From Flavobacterium psychraerolatum (GTDB lineage: Bacteria > Bacteroidota > Bacteroidia > Flavobacteriales > Flavobacteriaceae), in the NCBI RefSeq assembly GCF_025960985.1, contig NZ_JAOQMX010000012.1:1-64000 (forward strand): 64,000 nt of DNA, written 5' to 3'. Position 1 is the first letter of the stretch; each line of letters begins with the position of its first letter. Below the pieces are notes generated by a model. That model ran no database searches. It saw only the letters and a program-made list of their open reading frames with translations, and was not told the DNA's origin. Both the position numbers and the translations under genes were made by a program. Positions 60,846 through 64,000 of this stretch are shown here, in pieces.

Positions 60846-61196
60846 ATGACTAAATTTAATGTGGTATTCTTAACTGAAGCAAGAGAGTTTTTGCTCGAAA
60901 TAGATGAAAAAAGTCGAGACAAAATAATTTTCAACATTGACAAATCGAAAATTAAAAATGATAATGAACTTTTCAAAAAGCTAAAAGGAGAAATTTGGGA
61001 GTTTCGAACATTATACAATAAAACATATTACAGGATTTTTGCATTTTGGGATAAAACCGAAAAAGTAAAAACATTAGTTTTAGCAACTCACGGAATCGTA
61101 AAGAAAACAGGCAAAACACCTGACAAGGAAATTGAAAAAGCAGAAAACATAAGAATAAGGTACTTTGAACTTAAAAATGAGAGAGATGGAAAATAA
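60846..61196 (+). CDS. RelE/HigB-like toxin
   Basis: A 116-residue protein of the RelE/ParE superfamily, phage-derived Gp49-like/HigB branch. Hallmarks are FLTEAREFLLEIDEKSRDKI at the start, LKGEIWEFRTLYNKTYYRIFAFW in the middle with conserved E, R and YYRI residues, and LVLATHGIVKKTGKTPDKEIEKAEN at the end, all standard for this group of mRNA-cleaving toxins. The toxin gene comes before the antitoxin and overlaps it, as in HigBA systems. An ATG four bases earlier is followed by an immediate stop, so this start is secure. Confidence 0.88.
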   Translation: MTKFNVVFLTEAREFLLEIDEKSRDKIIFNIDKSKIKNDNELFKKLKGEIWEFRTLYNKTYYRIFAFWDKTEKVKTLVLATHGIVKKTGKTPDKEIEKAENIRIRYFELKNERDGK

Positions 61197-61521
61197 AGTA
61201 AAAGAATTAGAAATGTTCTCTTTTGACAAAATAAAAGATGAATTTATAGGTGAGACAGGAACGGTAAAAAGAACTTTATACGAACAAGAACTCCAAATGG
61301 AAATACTTGGAGATTTAATTAAAAAAGTGCGTTTAGAAAGAAATATGACCCAAGAAGAATTAGGAAAATTAATTGGTGTGCAAAGAGCACAAATTTCCAA
61401 ACTTGAAAATAATACTACCAATGTAACCGTCGAAACTATTTTAAGAGTTTTCAGCGCATTAAAAGCTAAAGTAAACTTTAACGTTGAACTTTTGAATAGT
61501 ACTATAAAAATTGTTGAGTAA
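61177..61521 (+). CDS. Xre-family antitoxin
   Basis: A 114-residue antitoxin from the ATG at 61177 (another ATG at 61186 is possible). It has a charged N-terminal segment that probably wraps the toxin and a C-terminal Xre helix-turn-helix (about 46-100; LERNMTQEELGKLIGVQRAQISKLENNTTNVT). The gene overlaps the toxin gene by 20 bases, so translation is coupled. It should neutralise the toxin and repress its own promoter. The terminator at 61627-61672 follows. Confidence 0.88.
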   Translation: MREMENKVKELEMFSFDKIKDEFIGETGTVKRTLYEQELQMEILGDLIKKVRLERNMTQEELGKLIGVQRAQISKLENNTTNVTVETILRVFSALKAKVNFNVELLNSTIKIVE

Positions 61522-61626
61522 AAATTATTATTCAAATTTTATAAACAAATCATAATTTTGTCTATGAAATTTGAATAATAGTTTTTTGAATAATTTTCCT
61601 TAAATATTGTAGTTTATCTATTAAAA

Positions 61627-61672
61627 AAAAAGAACTCCAACCCCAAAATAATCAGGGTTGAAGTTCTTTTTT
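61627..61672. terminator. Bidirectional terminator between antitoxin and GH2 genes
   Basis: The stem aaaaagaactccaacccc / agggttgaagttcttttt has one or two mismatches and T runs on both strands, and lies between convergent genes. Confidence 0.85.
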
Positions 61673-61695
61673 CTTTTATAAATTAATCAAAACTA

Positions 61696-64000
61696 TTACT
61701 TAATCACAATCTCATCAATGGCGAAAGTCGAGCCATCAGCAGGTTCGATTTTGTAGTTGTTAGCACCACGACCCAATTTGATTTTGACTTTTACGATATT
61801 CCAATCAGAGCCTAGGTTTTTGGTGTTGGGTAATTCAAGTTTCTCGTTCAGTACTTTTCCGTTTACGGTGAGTTTTATAGCACTTCCTGTTTTACCCTCC
61901 ACTTTGGCACTGTAGCGAATCCAAATTTCGGCTTTGGCTTCTCCTCCATCATTTTCTTGGTACCATTCTACCGAACCAGATTGCTTTTTATCAAAAAGTA
62001 AATAACCTGTTCCGTTGAAATCGGCTCCTTTTGTGACAATTGATACGCCCGTAAATTTCGCTTGTTCCGCTTGATCACCAATCACTTTGGTGTTGGTCGG
62101 ATTGTCGTTCCATACAAAACCTTCGTCTTCTGCAAAACGCTCACTTAAAATTTCGCTTGGTTTTCCATCAATCAATACCAGTGCTTTGACTGTTGTTCCT
62201 AATGTCACTGTAAACGGTGCGCTGTATTTTTGCGACTGTACGGTTGGCGTTGTTCCATCTGTAGTATAATAGGTTACTATCGCTAGTTTTGGAGCTGCTC
62301 CACGCAATGCCAAAACTTGGGTATCAATTGAAACCAAATTGGAGGTAATCAATTTCTTTTCGCCCAAAATTGCCGAGGCTACAAGCGTAACAGCTCCTGT
62401 CTCCTTAGTTGTTTCTACATATGCACGTGTGAGCCCGTAAAAAGCGATGCGATTAGAAGCTTCAAAATGTTTTTCAACATCTACTGGACTTCCATTGTCT
62501 AAGGCTCTTATTTTTCCTGGTCCTAGTACCGTAAAATAAGTTCTATTTTCACCATACGGATACATTTCGCCCTTCGCATCTGTTACCGTAATACGTACTT
62601 GCACGATGTCGTTTCCTGATTTCGATAATGGCTCTCCATCAATTGACAATCTATTTTCGGAAGGTGTATCCGCGGTGCGAATAGTTTCTTGACTTACGAT
62701 TCGTCCGTTTTTGTAGCCCACTGCTTTTAGTGCTCCTGGTTGGTAAGGCACCATCCACTGGCATTGCATTTTGTCCCACTCGGTTCCTGGATTGATTTTC
62801 CCTAACGAAACTCCGTCAAAAAACAATTCGACTGTATCACAATTAGAGTACACCCAAACCGGAATCTCCGTTCCTAATTTCATTTTTGGATGTGTCCAAT
62901 GTGGTAAAATATGAACCATTGGTTTAGTTGTCCACTGGCTTTGGTACAAATAAAATAAATCTTTTTCGAAATTAGCCATATCAATTGCACCACCCATAAA
63001 TGCTTTAAAAGGCCATCCACCATGTACATAACCCGCTTCGCCAAGGTAGTCATGACCTGTCCAACGGAAAGAGCCTGCGTAATTGGGAATGTCCCGTATC
63101 TGTGCAATATTGTGACGCGACGTCAATCGAACCGTAGCATTATCATAACTTGAATTGAATATTTGTTTTCTAAACTTACGATTCGCTTCTTCGATCCAAT
63201 CGTGGGTAAAAACCTCTTTCTCGGTCAAATCCGGAATTTCATACGGTTGTTGTTTGGCACTTGGATAACCATCACGATACCAAGTTTTCGTTCGATAATA
63301 CCCTCTTACTTGCCACGTATGCGTATTTTCGGTGGCGATAAAAACACGGTCTTTGGGTAAAGTATCAAACCATCCCATTTTTTCACTGCTTCCATTTACC
63401 CCAAAAACATCCATAAACTCAGAACCCGAATGGCCAGAAGTTACTGGTCTTGTAGGATCATTTACATGACATTCTGCTACCAAATCCTTTCCAACATCAC
63501 CATGCGTTTCGTTACCAACACTATAAATCACAATTGAAGGATGATTGCGATCACGACGAAGCCAGTCTGTCAAATCTTTTTTCCACCATTTTGCAAAAGC
63601 TTGCTCCCCATAATCATGAGTTGCTTTTTGCTCCCAGCCGTCAAAAATTTCGTCCATGACCATCATTCCTATCTCATCGCACATAGCATAGAACTGCGGC
63701 GTTTGCGGATTGTGAGCCGTTCGGATGGTATTTACCCCCATATCTTTCAATTGCTGAATTCGGAAACGCAAAATTTTATCTGGAACGGCAGCTCCCAAAG
63801 CTCCAGCATCTTGATGGTTGCAAACCCCTTGAATTTTTACGTTTTTTCCGTTAATCCACATTCCTGTTTCGGGAATCCATTTTATATCTCGAATTCCAAA
63901 ACGGGTTTCGAAACGATCTACTAGTTTTTCACCCTCATAAATTTCGCTAACTGCTTTGTACAAAGTCGGCGTTTCAATTGACCACAATGACGGATTATCT
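61696..64000 (-). CDS. GH2 family beta-galactosidase-like enzyme, N-terminus outside window
   Basis: The reading frame is open to the window edge (preceding residues DNPSL), so at least 767 residues are seen and the N-terminal jelly roll is missing. Counting from MWSIETP (63987; really an internal leucine), the acid/base is E160 in YSVGNETHGD and the candidate nucleophile E220 in FIATENTHTW; the barrel includes NHQDAGALGAAVPD, seen in a large GH2 subgroup of Bacteroidota. It is followed by a DUF4982-like domain (VELFFDGVSLGKI), an Ig-like domain, a chitobiase C-terminal-like strand pair (YYTTDGTTPTVQSQKYSAPF), and a last beta-sandwich (about 625-763) resembling CBM35/malectin modules. It is likely an exo-beta-galactosidase with a binding module. 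It may start a further part of the locus. Confidence 0.85.
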   Translation of the reverse strand, partial: DNPSLWSIETPTLYKAVSEIYEGEKLVDRFETRFGIRDIKWIPETGMWINGKNVKIQGVCNHQDAGALGAAVPDKILRFRIQQLKDMGVNTIRTAHNPQTPQFYAMCDEIGMMVMDEIFDGWEQKATHDYGEQAFAKWWKKDLTDWLRRDRNHPSIVIYSVGNETHGDVGKDLVAECHVNDPTRPVTSGHSGSEFMDVFGVNGSSEKMGWFDTLPKDRVFIATENTHTWQVRGYYRTKTWYRDGYPSAKQQPYEIPDLTEKEVFTHDWIEEANRKFRKQIFNSSYDNATVRLTSRHNIAQIRDIPNYAGSFRWTGHDYLGEAGYVHGGWPFKAFMGGAIDMANFEKDLFYLYQSQWTTKPMVHILPHWTHPKMKLGTEIPVWVYSNCDTVELFFDGVSLGKINPGTEWDKMQCQWMVPYQPGALKAVGYKNGRIVSQETIRTADTPSENRLSIDGEPLSKSGNDIVQVRITVTDAKGEMYPYGENRTYFTVLGPGKIRALDNGSPVDVEKHFEASNRIAFYGLTRAYVETTKETGAVTLVASAILGEKKLITSNLVSIDTQVLALRGAAPKLAIVTYYTTDGTTPTVQSQKYSAPFTVTLGTTVKALVLIDGKPSEILSERFAEDEGFVWNDNPTNTKVIGDQAEQAKFTGVSIVTKGADFNGTGYLLFDKKQSGSVEWYQENDGGEAKAEIWIRYSAKVEGKTGSAIKLTVNGKVLNEKLELPNTKNLGSDWNIVKVKIKLGRGANNYKIEPADGSTFAIDEIVIK

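Noticed and set aside
60641..61018. Minus-strand frame of 125 codons over the repeat and toxin gene
   Set aside because: It runs antisense to a clear RelE/HigB-like gene and through a non-coding repeat.

Overview
The window is AT-rich, with dense operons of exported glycoside hydrolases and sulfatases, a SusC/SusD pair, a hybrid two-component regulator, type IX secretion C-terminal tails and TAnnTTTG-type promoters. This is the signature of a Bacteroidota, most likely a marine or algae-associated Flavobacteriaceae. Short dispersed repeats of a kind I associate with Flavobacterium make that genus a reasonable guess; this is inference, not proof. Almost everything from 2.6 to 60.4 kb reads as one very large polysaccharide utilization locus on the minus strand.

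The most likely substrate is a carrageenan-type sulfated galactan containing 3,6-anhydro-D-galactose. The argument combines: two GH127 paralogues with intact E-x-C / C-C metal sites and a GH129-like enzyme (families with known 3,6-anhydro-D-galactosidases), three GH16 enzymes with the ExDxxE bulge motif of carrageenase/agarase-type members, six formylglycine sulfatases, and a full catabolic set: aldehyde dehydrogenase, enolase-superfamily cycloisomerase, DgoK-type kinase and KDPGal-type aldolase. That set matches the D-anhydrogalactose (Dau) pathway ending in pyruvate and glyceraldehyde 3-phosphate. The kinase/aldolase pair favours the D sugar (carrageenan) over the L sugar of agar.

Layout. 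0-2.6 kb: a frameshifted TPR/HTH regulator and repeats. 2.6-9.8 kb: MFS sugar porter, GH16 lipoprotein and two GH127. 10.3-15.7 kb: RhaT-like symporter and the four Dau enzymes. 16.1-19.3 kb: a single LacZ-type GH2. 19.9-26.9 kb: sulfatase, VOC protein, GH16 and two tandem small exported proteins, preceded by another GH16 and a sulfatase with a secretion tail. 27.3-34 kb: AraC regulator, small lipoprotein, SusD and SusC. 34.6-37.6 kb: GH129-like enzyme and a lone plus-strand membrane protein. 37.7-45.5 kb: a five-gene operon of three sulfatases, an SGNH esterase and a GH2. 45.9-51 kb: esterase and a hybrid two-component system. 51.2-55.7 kb: lipoprotein sulfatase and a secreted GH42/GH167-like enzyme. 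57-60.4 kb: CstA-type transporter and an exported FAD protein. 60.8-61.5 kb: a toxin-antitoxin pair. 61.7 kb to the end: a GH2 that runs off the window.

Proposed flow: surface GH16 and GH42-like enzymes cut the chain, SusCD and the small lipoprotein capture and import oligosaccharides, periplasmic sulfatases, GH2 and GH127/GH129 strip them to galactose and anhydrogalactose, the MFS and RhaT-like carriers move sugars inward, and the Dau enzymes finish the job. One GH127 lacks a signal peptide and may act in the cytoplasm. All enzyme assignments rest on reading motifs and overall sequence; no database search was run.
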